Below are positions 7,374-15,655 of a stretch of DNA of 28,278 bases, one piece after another. The DNA is taken from positions 1 through 28,278 of the IMG/VR virus record IMGVR_UViG_3300044798_000551; one strand, given 5' to 3'. The notes beneath the pieces were generated by a model. That model made no database searches and had not been told where the DNA came from. It saw only the letters and a program-made list of their open reading frames with translations. The translations under genes were made by a program, and so were the position numbers. The stretch is from a virus. Numbering within the stretch: position 1 is the stretch's first letter; every line of letters starts with the position of its first letter.

Positions 7374-9263
7374 ATGGATCCACAAGTAGTAGCATTAATT
7401 AAAAGATGTCAAAGCAGTCCAAGTTTTTTCATTGAAAACTTTTGTATGGTGAAACATCCCAAAGCTGGAATTATCCCATTTAAATTATTCTCATATCAAA
7501 AAAGTTCAATTAAAGACTTCTTATCTTATAGGTTCAACATTTATAGAAAATGTAGGCAGTCAGGGATCTCGACAATTGCTGGGGCATTTGCTTTGTGGTA
7601 TACAATGTTTTTCCCTCATAAAACAGTGTTAATAGTCTCTAAAAGAGACACAGATGCTAAAGCTTTTCTAAAGAAAAACGTAAAGTTGGTGTATGACAAC
7701 CTTCCATCATTGTTTAGGAAAATTTGGGGTAATCCACCCCCTATTTATAGTGAGCACGTAATAGAGTACCCGAATAAATCTCATATAACAAGCCTAACCT
7801 CTTCACCAGACACAATGAGATCTTATTCATCGTCTCTCAATATCATAGATGAAGCTGCACACATGCCCTTTATGGAAGAAATGTGGTCAGGAGCTGCTCC
7901 GACAATATCACATGGTGGGAATGTCATAGTAATCAGCACGAGCTTCGGAGTAGGCAATTGGTATCACACTACTTGGGAAGATGCAATAGCTCAAAGAAAT
8001 GATTTCCATCCAATTGTTGTCAACTGGTGGGAAATGGACTGGGTTATTGAATATGAAGATGAACTTTCTGGTAAAAAATGCAGGATAGCACCCAGAGATG
8101 GCTTACGAGATTGCAAAACAAAAGAAGAAATAGAAAAATGGGGTCCATATTATAGTCCTTGGTTGGAAGAACAATATAGAATGTTGCAGGAACGCGGTGA
8201 ATCACATCTCTTTAGACAGGAGGTGTTAAGTGAATTTTTAGGAAGTGGCAACACTGTCCTTACTCGTGATCAATTACTTTATATTCAGAGCACCTTGGAT
8301 GACAATTTCTCAACAGTTGGACAAGTTGATTATATTCATCCTGTGAGGGGTGAGAAGCTCACTCTTGATTTTGAACATAATTTACGTGTCTGGAAGAAAC
8401 CTGTTAGGCCACAACCAGATGTTATAGAAAATGGAAGAATTATTAAGCGAGGAGACCCTGGGCACATTTATTCCCTTGGTATTGATATTTCCTCATCGGA
8501 AGCAAATGATTATTCTTCAATTTTTGTGCTAGATTGCACAACTCGTGAACAAGTTGCTGAACTTAACATTAAAGTTTTCCCTATGACTTTGGTTATGATG
8601 GCTGATTATATTGGCAGATGGTATAATGGAGCCTTCCTGGTTCCAGAACGTACAGGAATGGGCACACCAGTAAGCCAATCAATTTATCATGACACTGCTT
8701 ATTCCAATGTTTACAGGATGAAAAATGAGAATGGGAAAATCAGTAGGAAAGTTGGCTATCCTACTTCCCCCACTTACAAGCCCGCCTTGGTTAAGTGTTT
8801 GCTGGATTATCTGGGTGAAGAGGGTGTGAAAATTGTTAGTAGAAGGCTCTTTGAACAGCTCTCTATTTTCATCCACCTAGGTAATAAGCAAACTGGCAAT
8901 GTTAAGGGTCCTGGTAATCATGATGATTTGGTTATTTCTTGTGCTTTGGCTCTCGTTGGCTTCCCAGAGGCGATGCAAGCAGATATTAGCTCCCTGATAC
9001 CCAAGAAGAATAAGATGGATGATGAGGAAACTGAACCACAGTTAAGCAAGAAGGATTATAATGACATACTAACCAGTGGTGGTAGTGGCTGTCTTGCTCC
9101 TCTTATCCTTGGGTCCAATAATATGCCAATTATGCAATCCCCTGAAGAAGAAATACGTAATTTCCAAGCCCAGATGGGTGGGATCTCCATGAAATCACAA
9201 TTTGCAAATCCAACTATGAGAAAGAGAAATATAATTTTACCATATAATAGAACCACAAATTAA
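7374..9263 (+). CDS. Large terminase subunit (gp17-like ATPase/nuclease)
   Basis: 629 aa, normal for T4-type TerL. The ATPase domain shows a variant Walker A (RQSGIST, 61-67), Walker B IIDE (D159/E160, then AAHM) and the coupling motif VIVISTS (184-190). The RNase H-like nuclease domain has D371 (LGIDISS), E425 (VPERTG) and D517/D518 (NHDDLV). The protein pumps DNA into the prohead and cuts concatemers. AGGAAGAAG lies ahead of the ATG. The last 28 codons (from 9177) have a diverged second copy at 10549-10638 beyond an inserted TnpB element, so the present 3' end is probably not the original one. The frame is intact and the enzyme should be functional. Confidence 0.93.
   Translation: MDPQVVALIKRCQSSPSFFIENFCMVKHPKAGIIPFKLFSYQKSSIKDFLSYRFNIYRKCRQSGISTIAGAFALWYTMFFPHKTVLIVSKRDTDAKAFLKKNVKLVYDNLPSLFRKIWGNPPPIYSEHVIEYPNKSHITSLTSSPDTMRSYSSSLNIIDEAAHMPFMEEMWSGAAPTISHGGNVIVISTSFGVGNWYHTTWEDAIAQRNDFHPIVVNWWEMDWVIEYEDELSGKKCRIAPRDGLRDCKTKEEIEKWGPYYSPWLEEQYRMLQERGESHLFRQEVLSEFLGSGNTVLTRDQLLYIQSTLDDNFSTVGQVDYIHPVRGEKLTLDFEHNLRVWKKPVRPQPDVIENGRIIKRGDPGHIYSLGIDISSSEANDYSSIFVLDCTTREQVAELNIKVFPMTLVMMADYIGRWYNGAFLVPERTGMGTPVSQSIYHDTAYSNVYRMKNENGKISRKVGYPTSPTYKPALVKCLLDYLGEEGVKIVSRRLFEQLSIFIHLGNKQTGNVKGPGNHDDLVISCALALVGFPEAMQADISSLIPKKNKMDDEETEPQLSKKDYNDILTSGGSGCLAPLILGSNNMPIMQSPEEEIRNFQAQMGGISMKSQFANPTMRKRNIILPYNRTTN
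9177..9263 (+). repeat. Terminase C-terminal tail, copy A (in frame with TerL)
   Basis: Encodes the last 28 residues of TerL (GGISMKSQFANPTMRKRN, then IILPYNRTTN). It resembles the sequence at 10549-10638 in codons and protein: both start GGTGGGATC and end ACCACAAATTAA, with many base changes between. About 18 of 28-29 residues are identical, and copy B has one extra codon. Divergence rules out a simple target-site duplication made on insertion. Confidence 0.85.
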
Positions 9264-10548
9264 ATAAAAAATTTACACTTTATCTAAGCAAACATACCTT
9301 ATGAAGATTAGTAAGGCTTATAAAATTCGGATCTATCCCACCTGTAAGCAGAGAAATCAGTTTGCCAATCATTTTGGTGCTGCTCGCTTCATTTACAATT
9401 ATTTCCTGGAAAGGAAAGAAAAACAATTTAGAAAAACCAAAAAATCGGAAAGTTTCTTGAAGATGTGTAAACATCTTACAGAGTTAAAGAAACAAGAGGA
9501 CTATTTATGGTTAAATGAACTTAGTAGACAGAGCCTAGCAAACGCAATTGCAAATTTGGATGATGCTTATAATAAATTCTTTAAAAAGAAAGCAGAATGT
9601 CCAAGTTTCAAAAATAAATACTCAAAACAAGCATTTAAAATTTGTAGTCCAATTTGTTCGGTTAGAGGCCAATTTATTCATCTTCCGCTCATAGGAGATA
9701 TCAAATGTGAACACAATTTACCTGAAGAATATAAGTTATTCTCAATAACAATAGTTAAAACTCCAACAGATAAGTATTTTGCTTCAATAAATGTAGAAGA
9801 GGAAATACCTGATCCAGTTGTTAACCCAAAGAAACCTGAAATAGGGATAGATTTTGGTCTTAAAACTTTCATAACTATTTCAGATAGCAGGAAAATAGCA
9901 CATCTTAAACCCTTCAAAAAATTACTAAAGAAAGTCCAGAGATTTGCAAGAAGAGTGGATAGAAGAAAATTAGAGAAAATACAGGTTCCAAACAACAAGA
10001 AATTAAGCAAACAAGAGAAAAGTGAAAAACACAGATGCGATACAATTACCAGAACAGTGGTTTCCGCAAGGAGGGCAGTTGCACGGAGAAAATTGGCAAT
10101 TCTCCATGAGAAGATCAGCAATTTGCGTTTAGATTTCCTTCATAAGTTGTCTTCCAAGATGGTTGACGAGAGCCAAGCAATTTATCTTGAAGACTTAAAC
10201 TTGAAGGGAATGATGAGCAGATATGGGAAAGGGATTTGTGATAGTGGGTGGTATGAATTTACGAGACAACTCACTTACAAAGGAAAATGGTATGGTTGTT
10301 ATGTTGGTAAAATTGACAGGTTCTATCCAAGTTCTAAGATGTGTAATAAATGTAAAAATATAAACCAAGGTCTTGAATTAAAGGATAGGACTTGGGTTTG
10401 CAGTTGTGGTGCTCATCACGATAGGGATCTAAACGCTGCTAAAAACATTCTTGAATACGGTCGGGCTGACCGGAATTTATGGACAGGGAGAGAAAGGGCT
10501 GGAAGCAGTCTCATTGAACTGTCAAAGCAAGAAGTAAGCTGAGCCAAG
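9264..10548 (+). mobile_element. TnpB-only IS605-family element inserted at the 3' end of the terminase gene
   Basis: The element runs from just after the TerL stop to the GGGTGGGATC junction at 10548. It contains one gene, tnpB, and no tnpA transposase. The right end is defined by comparison with the relic at 1881-1970, where similarity stops at GCTGAGCCA (10546 here). The left end is not visible as a repeat; only 37 bases separate the TerL stop from tnpB. If copy A of the terminase tail travelled with the insertion, the mobile unit begins near 9177. Mobility is probably by guided cleavage and recombination (homing) or by a TnpA in trans. Confidence 0.7.
9301..10542 (+). CDS. tnpB: TnpB, RNA-guided nuclease (IS605 OrfB)
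   Basis: 413 aa, full length. The N-terminus (KAYKIRIYPTCKQRNQFANH) is typical of the family. RuvC motifs: GIDFG with D184, YLEDLNL with E297, and HDRDLNAAKN with D374/D376. A zinc ribbon lies between the last two (C348, C351, C367, C369). All catalytic residues are present, so the enzyme should be active. TnpB cuts DNA next to a short TAM, guided by omega-RNA made from its own 3' end. No clear Shine-Dalgarno precedes the ATG. The guide expected from this copy is terminase sequence, so its likely target is a terminase gene lacking the insertion. Confidence 0.93.
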   Translation: MKISKAYKIRIYPTCKQRNQFANHFGAARFIYNYFLERKEKQFRKTKKSESFLKMCKHLTELKKQEDYLWLNELSRQSLANAIANLDDAYNKFFKKKAECPSFKNKYSKQAFKICSPICSVRGQFIHLPLIGDIKCEHNLPEEYKLFSITIVKTPTDKYFASINVEEEIPDPVVNPKKPEIGIDFGLKTFITISDSRKIAHLKPFKKLLKKVQRFARRVDRRKLEKIQVPNNKKLSKQEKSEKHRCDTITRTVVSARRAVARRKLAILHEKISNLRLDFLHKLSSKMVDESQAIYLEDLNLKGMMSRYGKGICDSGWYEFTRQLTYKGKWYGCYVGKIDRFYPSSKMCNKCKNINQGLELKDRTWVCSCGAHHDRDLNAAKNILEYGRADRNLWTGRERAGSSLIELSKQEVS

Positions 10549-10563
10549 GGTGGGATCATGCTG
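10456..10563 (+). ncRNA. omega-RNA of the intact TnpB, with guide from the terminase tail
   Basis: Overlaps the end of tnpB. It contains hairpin CGGTC-gggct-GACCG (10458-10472), then GGACAG pairing with CTGTC, enclosing a GAGA/TCTC helix. The same plan, with the inner helix changed on both sides, occurs in the relic at 1881-1970. The scaffold ends near GCTGAGCCAA (10547), so the guide would be about 16 bases from 10548, beginning GGGTGGGATCATGCTG. The first ten of these also match terminase copy A and the rest do not. Exact ends are estimated to within a few bases. Confidence 0.55.
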
Positions 10564-10638
10564 AATTCTAAGTTTGCAAACCCAGCCATGAGAAAAAGAA
10601 ATATTCTAACTATACCTTTCAATAAGACCACAAATTAA
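10549..10638 (+). pseudogene. Displaced terminase C-terminal tail, copy B
   Basis: Thirty codons reading GGIMLNSKFANPAMRKRN and ILTIPFNKTTN, then TAA, homologous to the end of TerL but cut off from it by the TnpB element. Its stop overlaps the stop of the convergent gene at 10635-11045, which looks like the original gene junction. Copy B therefore is probably the ancestral end of the terminase gene and copy A the one brought in. It has no start codon or RBS of its own and is unlikely to be translated. Confidence 0.85.
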
Positions 10639-11045
10639 CTTGTCAACTCCAATTTAGGATCAATTGCCCAATAATCATCGGCAGTGATCTCTATATTTGG
10701 ACAGTCGCTATTCATCTTTGCTAGGTGAAGAATTTCATTAATGTCATCATATAACTTGACAAATTTATTCTTAATTATTTTATATTCAACAAAATGTTGT
10801 GGGTGTGGCCGGTCTTCAAAAAATTGGCGAACTTTCTCTCTAGTGTCTAAATACACCTCTTTACCAAATAAGAATTGATACCACTTGTGTTTTGTCTTAT
10901 CTTCAACCCTGATAAACGTATCAAGAAACGCATTGAGATCTTTCTCCTGCCTTTCTTTGATTATTTTGAGGCTTGCCTCACACATCTCTATTACACGAGA
11001 GGCTAGAATTGCTCTAGTCGAATGGCAATCGCTCAAATCGCTCAT
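10635..11045 (-). CDS. Hypothetical protein, 136 aa
   Basis: Helical, charged, no signal peptide or membrane segment; no family recognised. Notable segments are KIIKERQEKDLNAFLDTFIR and a Trp/Phe-rich KHKWYQFLFGKEVY. Its ATG overlaps the stop of the upstream 233-aa gene (ATGA), so the two are translationally coupled. Its stop overlaps the stop of the displaced terminase tail on the other strand. Confidence 0.7.
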   Translation of the reverse strand: MSDLSDCHSTRAILASRVIEMCEASLKIIKERQEKDLNAFLDTFIRVEDKTKHKWYQFLFGKEVYLDTREKVRQFFEDRPHPQHFVEYKIIKNKFVKLYDDINEILHLAKMNSDCPNIEITADDYWAIDPKLELTS

Positions 11046-11743
11046 ATCGCCCCCATCATTTCTTCCACCACTTCTTCTAGGTTCACATCTGGAGACTTTG
11101 AGGCTACCCCTATTCTTCCCTTGGTGTTAATCGAAATCATCGTATCTTTCTTATCTTTCAGAGTAATTTCCATGCCCACAACTTCACTTTCTGTTTCTGC
11201 CTTCTCTGTTTCTTCTAGAATTTTCTTAACGCCATCATAGTTGTTGGAGGTTTTAATAGTGCAACTATCAATACTACCTATACTTACTTCCATATTCTTG
11301 ACTTTCAACTTATTAACATTTTGTACCACTCCTTTTTGCTCATACTTTCCTAAAATCAAGTCTAAATTTATAATCAAGGGAGCAAAAATGAACTGATCAG
11401 CTAACTTCCCATCTCCACAAAGCGCCACCAAATAGGTGTTTAGTTCTACTATTTGTCTTTTTCCCCCAACTATCATTACTTTATCGTCTGGAACTAATTT
11501 GAACTTCGCTGCCTTGATACCATCAATTTCTTCACTTTCATCTTCCCAGGTCAAGTGGTCAAATTTGCTGTATTTATAGGTCTGAAGGTAGGTGAGAGCA
11601 AGCCAATCTCCTTTTTTCAATATCATACCTGGTGTCAAACCACCCAACGCTGCCACATCCTCAACGACTTTAACCAACAAGGCTTCTTTTAAAGTAGTGT
11701 TGAGCCAAAGTTTTTGGGCTGTAATCGCTAATTTGAATGACAT
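11042..11743 (-). CDS. Hypothetical protein, 233 aa
   Basis: Start supported by AAGGAG seven bases upstream of ATG. The length is close to that of T4-type sliding clamps, and beta-rich stretches are visible (GMILKKGDWLALTYLQTY, VGMEITLKDKKDTMISI). No clamp motif is convincing, so no function is assigned. An acidic helical segment sits near 175-192 (EETEKAETESE). It lies between the 141-aa gene and the 136-aa gene in an operon that begins with the UvsW-like helicase. Confidence 0.7.
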   Translation of the reverse strand: MSFKLAITAQKLWLNTTLKEALLVKVVEDVAALGGLTPGMILKKGDWLALTYLQTYKYSKFDHLTWEDESEEIDGIKAAKFKLVPDDKVMIVGGKRQIVELNTYLVALCGDGKLADQFIFAPLIINLDLILGKYEQKGVVQNVNKLKVKNMEVSIGSIDSCTIKTSNNYDGVKKILEETEKAETESEVVGMEITLKDKKDTMISINTKGRIGVASKSPDVNLEEVVEEMMGAI

Positions 11744-11769
11744 GTTATCTCCTTGTTTCTCTTAAAATA

Positions 11770-12195
11770 CTAAAACGGTTCAATGCGTTGGGCTACCACT
11801 AAACTCTTTTTGACTATATTGCAAGTTGATAATCTTTCTGCTTGTTTAACCATTGTGTTGTTTATATCATTTGAAGCTACACAAAGTGCTCTCATAATAG
11901 GAGTAAGGTTATCTCTTTCAATAAAGCATTCTTGAAACTCCCCTAAATCATAAATCGTCCTATCCTTCGGGACCAATTTGGAAAGATAATAATAGGCTTC
12001 AACAAATCCAAGAAAGTCTGGTTCAATATCACATTCATCTAACTTCAAAATGCGATTAATCTGTTTAGAATAATAAGGATCAGCCTTAAGCGAATAATAC
12101 AAGTTCAAACTTGTCATGGCAGCCATATCGCTCATATAACTCCGCCTGGTATCAAGATGGCCATAATGCTTTCCCTTTTCTTGTGCCTTAATCAT
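11770..12195 (-). CDS. Hypothetical protein, 141 aa
   Basis: ATG preceded by GAGATGATGTA (weak Shine-Dalgarno). The product is soluble, mixed helical, with Tyr-rich segments (LNLYYSLKADPYYSK, FVEAYYYLSKL). No family recognised. It follows the UvsW-like helicase gene by 19 bases on the same strand and is probably co-transcribed with it. Confidence 0.7.
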   Translation of the reverse strand: MIKAQEKGKHYGHLDTRRSYMSDMAAMTSLNLYYSLKADPYYSKQINRILKLDECDIEPDFLGFVEAYYYLSKLVPKDRTIYDLGEFQECFIERDNLTPIMRALCVASNDINNTMVKQAERLSTCNIVKKSLVVAQRIEPF

Positions 12196-12214
12196 TACAT
12201 CATCTCAAATCAAA

Positions 12215-15200
12215 TCATATTCTGAACCTCTTTTTCACAAAACTTATACCATCAATCTGCTTGTCGCCAATTATTACCTTCACCGGATAGCCAGTGTCAA
12301 TCGCGGCTTTCAATTGCTCTCTGCTATGAGAATAAAGATAACGATTGGAGAGATGAAAGAACGCATATACTCTAGCAAAGCCACGTTCATTAATTCTAAC
12401 AGCACGACCAATTACTTGAGTAAAATCTGATCTCATTTTACCACCGCCTATGATTATAAGGTTCTCAGTACCCGATAAAATATCGAACCCCCGACGTAAA
12501 ATTTTGCTTCCTATTAAACATTTTAATTCACCACTCTCAAACTTTAGTATAGCCTCATTTCTCTTCTTCCTTGGAGTTTCACCAAACAGAAATTGTGAGT
12601 TTGGAATAAGGCTTTCAAGTTTCACCCCCAAAGGCTCTATAGGGGAGGTATCTATAAGAATAAGAACTCTCTCACCTTTCTCCATCAAAGAGCGAGCAAG
12701 TTTTGCTGTCATATTCTGGAGTTTCTCATTATCGACAATATCCTCCTTCATTGCTATGTCATAAGTCCTACTATCCTGTCTGTCGCCCTCCATCCCCACT
12801 CCAATAAAACAACACCTAACTGGGATAATTCTACCAGTTGCTTGCACTTCTGCCCTACTTGTTTTATAAATCACACTTCCAAGATTTTCTTTAAGTATGA
12901 GGTTCTGGACAGGCTTCTTGGTATCCCAAGGAGTACCCGAATGACCATATCTTCTACGCCCTTTGAATATGTACCGTAGTAAATAAGCATATTGTTTGCT
13001 AGTACAAAGGTCGCAATTGTGTACAATAACACCATTAGCATCAAATGATTGTGCACCATCAACAGAAAAATCAAGTAGTCTCCTATATGCATCTAATTCC
13101 ACCTTCTTTACCAATTCAGTAGTAAAACCAGTAAGTTCGTCTATTTCAGCGACATATCCTAATAATTCCTTCTTTAGATGATCAACAAAAGCAAGCCATT
13201 GGCCATCATCCTTTTTATTAACTCTTTTTCCCCAAGCAGTCATCACGCCACAACCAATATGTTTTGCGACCTTTGTATCAGATATTCCGAAAAATTCCCT
13301 TGCCTGGCTATAAGTGGTTATGTCCATGGTAGCCAATTCATTAATATCATGTCTCCATCTCATTAAGGTGTCTAAACTCACCATACCAGTAGGAAAATAC
13401 CCATTCAAACCCAATATTTTCAATAATCTGTCTTGGGACAAACCAGAAGATAACCATTTTCTTAAAAACATAGAAGCATAAATATGGCGATTTCCTGACA
13501 ATTTAACTCTTTGCGATTGTGATCTCGCCAATTTTCTTTCAAATCTAAACCCAGCCAATTCACAAAACTTAACATAATCCTCACCATGAATTTTTACCCT
13601 CCAAGTGTTTGCATGTTTTGGAGATTTTCTCTTATTCTCTGTGGTTACATACGAACTTATCCCTAAATAAGATAAGAAGATCTGCGATTGTCTAACGACT
13701 TCATAATCAGTACAACCAAACTTGCAATAATGCTGATAGGCCGTTCCTTCTGAATCAAACAAGCCCGATAATAAACCAGCAGCGCAATTGTGATTTGGAA
13801 TTGTAATGCCAAGTTTGATATTACCCATCTTACGTCCTTTTTTGAACCCTAATTCCGATATCCAATCAATAAACTTCTCCGAATTAAGACAGATCACAAG
13901 ATCATCACGAATATTGCTACGACAAGTGGCAAGTCCATCCCAAAGGAGAGCCATTTCCTTTGTCATTTTAATCCAATCTTGTCTGTCTTTTCTAACTCCA
14001 TATCTGATCTGTTTATCACTCAAAAAATGTCCATCGCCTATAAACAAACCAAGATGATACCATCTCTTGAAATCGTCTGATTCACGATTGGTGCTAATTA
14101 TAGGAGCAGAGCATAAAAGCACATCATCAACCAATAAATCTTTAGCGTATTTATCAACACGTCTGCCTTCAACCAAAGTTGCTATTTTATGTTCTTTTGA
14201 ACATATTAGGGTACGATTATTACCAGTAGTTATCTTCAGTGAATCAGAATATTTTTCAGCACAACTAGTTATCGGATATGATCGATTTCCAACAACAGCG
14301 CTGACATTATCGCCTCTAACAACTATCTCATATAGCGTTTTCGCTGGCATCAACCCTCTATTTGTAGAAATCAAAGTATCCTCAGCAACGCATTCATCAC
14401 AAATCAACATATCACACTTTGAGATAAGTTTCTGGATAAGCCTAGCCTTCTTAATTCTAGTAGAATACCACTTCAATCTTCTATTCCATTCCTGCTCGCG
14501 ATAATAAGTGGTGAAATATTCAATATAATCATCAATCTGATCAACCCAATTTTCAGTAATCAATAACTTATCAGCAATATGCTTGGGGAAGATATCAAAA
14601 ATTTTCTGGTCCTGGGTCTCAACAATATCGAATAACATCTTTGAGGCTTTAGCCTTACCTATCTTGATATCTTCCTTCTTTGGCTCTTTAGGCAGGGATA
14701 CAGATTGAATGCTGCCAACTATCACCAAATTATTGTTAGGTAAGAAACCATAACAAAATTGCCCTATATCATCCTTATGAACAACACCTCGAAGTTTCAA
14801 TTGCCTTATTATTTGATCTAGAACGATTATTTGCTCTGTTATTATGACTGTCGGACACCTAAACAACTTGACTTGCCCACAAATCAAAAGCGTCTTTCCA
14901 CTTCCTGTGGGAGCATCTATAATACCTATTTCGTTGTCGCAACTTGCCTGTAAAGCCTCTACTTGATAATTTTCTAGGGTCATTCCTTCTATGAAATCTT
15001 TGGTTATTTGATCCTTCTGTGGAGCAGGATAATTCGGAGCCATCCTCTCATCTACTACTTCTAACGGTATATGATGCTTCTCACAACAAATCTTCAATTC
15101 TTCAAGGAAAGGAAGAGCTAGACGTTGCAATTTGGCGTTATATTTCCGATAAACCCCATCCCATTCCCCATCTGTGTCAATGTAAAAATGTCTAGGATCA

Positions 15201-15292
15201 ACCACACTGAAATGCTTTGCCAGCGTCTCATCGCAATCAGGAGTTATTTGTTCCAAATAGATGTGATGATTGTCGCGGATATAAGCAAGCAC
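12215..15292 (-). CDS. uvsW: UvsW-like SF2 DNA/RNA helicase interrupted by an intein
   Basis: 1025 aa precursor; splicing out residues 301-759 leaves 566 aa, close to T4 UvsW (587 aa). The N-terminal domain is followed by Walker A (APTGSGKT, 127-134), motif II completed only after splicing (LICDE-CDLC), motif III-like GHSGTPW, and C-terminal helicase motifs including SKILRRGFD and QVIGRAVR. UvsW branch-migrates and unwinds recombination and R-loop intermediates in T4 and helps the switch to recombination-dependent replication. The start is GTG at 15292 without a Shine-Dalgarno. A TTAAATAG late-promoter-like box lies 13 bases upstream, so late mRNA may have a very short leader. Helicase activity should need intein removal because motif II is split. 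Confidence 0.88.
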   Translation of the reverse strand: MLAYIRDNHHIYLEQITPDCDETLAKHFSVVDPRHFYIDTDGEWDGVYRKYNAKLQRLALPFLEELKICCEKHHIPLEVVDERMAPNYPAPQKDQITKDFIEGMTLENYQVEALQASCDNEIGIIDAPTGSGKTLLICGQVKLFRCPTVIITEQIIVLDQIIRQLKLRGVVHKDDIGQFCYGFLPNNNLVIVGSIQSVSLPKEPKKEDIKIGKAKASKMLFDIVETQDQKIFDIFPKHIADKLLITENWVDQIDDYIEYFTTYYREQEWNRRLKWYSTRIKKARLIQKLISKCDMLICDECVAEDTLISTNRGLMPAKTLYEIVVRGDNVSAVVGNRSYPITSCAEKYSDSLKITTGNNRTLICSKEHKIATLVEGRRVDKYAKDLLVDDVLLCSAPIISTNRESDDFKRWYHLGLFIGDGHFLSDKQIRYGVRKDRQDWIKMTKEMALLWDGLATCRSNIRDDLVICLNSEKFIDWISELGFKKGRKMGNIKLGITIPNHNCAAGLLSGLFDSEGTAYQHYCKFGCTDYEVVRQSQIFLSYLGISSYVTTENKRKSPKHANTWRVKIHGEDYVKFCELAGFRFERKLARSQSQRVKLSGNRHIYASMFLRKWLSSGLSQDRLLKILGLNGYFPTGMVSLDTLMRWRHDINELATMDITTYSQAREFFGISDTKVAKHIGCGVMTAWGKRVNKKDDGQWLAFVDHLKKELLGYVAEIDELTGFTTELVKKVELDAYRRLLDFSVDGAQSFDANGVIVHNCDLCTSKQYAYLLRYIFKGRRRYGHSGTPWDTKKPVQNLILKENLGSVIYKTSRAEVQATGRIIPVRCCFIGVGMEGDRQDSRTYDIAMKEDIVDNEKLQNMTAKLARSLMEKGERVLILIDTSPIEPLGVKLESLIPNSQFLFGETPRKKRNEAILKFESGELKCLIGSKILRRGFDILSGTENLIIIGGGKMRSDFTQVIGRAVRINERGFARVYAFFHLSNRYLYSHSREQLKAAIDTGYPVKVIIGDKQIDGISFVKKRFRI
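13016..14392 (-). mobile_element. Intein with LAGLIDADG homing endonuclease in the helicase gene
   Basis: 459 aa from C301 (CVAEDTLISTNRG) to N759 (GVIVHN), followed by Cys as the +1 residue. A block B-like CSKEHKI lies near 364-370. LAGLIDADG-like motifs are HLGLFIGDG (413-421, D420) and LLSGLFDSEG (507-516). A later helix-turn-helix-like segment (LSQDRLLKILGLNGYFPT) may help DNA recognition. Splicing residues are all present. The insertion point is inside the DExx (Walker B) motif of the host helicase, a conserved active-site position of the kind inteins favour. Confidence 0.9.
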
Positions 15293-15305
15293 ATTATTAA
15301 AATAC

Positions 15306-15312
15306 TATTTAA
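15306..15312 (-). promoter_or_regulatory. Late-promoter-like TTAAATA box ahead of uvsW
   Basis: Minus-strand TTAAATAG, TAAATA core, 13 bases before the GTG start at 15292. The expected transcription start would leave a leader of about seven bases and no Shine-Dalgarno. One of several similar boxes in the window. Confidence 0.4.
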
Positions 15313-15320
15313 GGTTTTCG

Positions 15321-15623
15321 TTAAGTGGGCGTCCCAAACTTACGATCTGTTTCTCGAAAACCTTTTACATTTTGTTTACTTAATGGGCTTAATTGCTTTT
15401 CCCCTTGGCGACGAAGACTTTTATGAATTGCTGCTATTGGCTTATTACCTGCCTTCGCATATGCCCTAGCCTGTTTGTCATGGTGTAATGTATCAAAATA
15501 CTTTGGTAGAGTTATCTCCCTCTCTTTTGATGGTCTCCCACTAGTTACAAACCTCTCCATATCTGACACTTCCCTAATGGTACGCGTTGGGAAAGATACA
15601 ATTTTTGCTTGTCCTGGGATCAT
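15321..15623 (-). CDS. Hypothetical basic protein, 100 aa
   Basis: The ATG at 15623 has GGAGG five bases upstream; the longer frame from 15635 would place the start inside that Shine-Dalgarno, so the shorter form is chosen. The product is basic and hydrophilic (HKSLRRQGEKQLSPLSKQNVK) with no recognised domain. It lies between the 153-aa Pro-rich gene and the UvsW-like helicase on the same strand. Confidence 0.7.
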   Translation of the reverse strand: MIPGQAKIVSFPTRTIREVSDMERFVTSGRPSKEREITLPKYFDTLHHDKQARAYAKAGNKPIAAIHKSLRRQGEKQLSPLSKQNVKGFRETDRKFGTPT

Positions 15624-15655
15624 GTTAGCCTCCAAGTATTCTCATGATTTTTGAT

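Noticed and set aside
9678-10121. 147-aa frame antisense to tnpB, and other long antisense frames
   Set aside because: Hydrophobic, Ser/Leu/Phe-rich translations typical of the reverse strand of Lys/Glu-rich genes; no RBS.
9264-10548. TnpB element as an IStron (self-splicing intron joining terminase to copy B)
   Set aside because: Only 37 bases lie between the terminase stop and tnpB and almost none between the omega-RNA end and copy B, leaving no room for a group I intron; copy A already completes the terminase frame.
11042-11743. Sliding clamp (gp45-like)
   Set aside because: Length and beta-rich character fit, but no convincing clamp sequence pattern could be seen; left as hypothetical.
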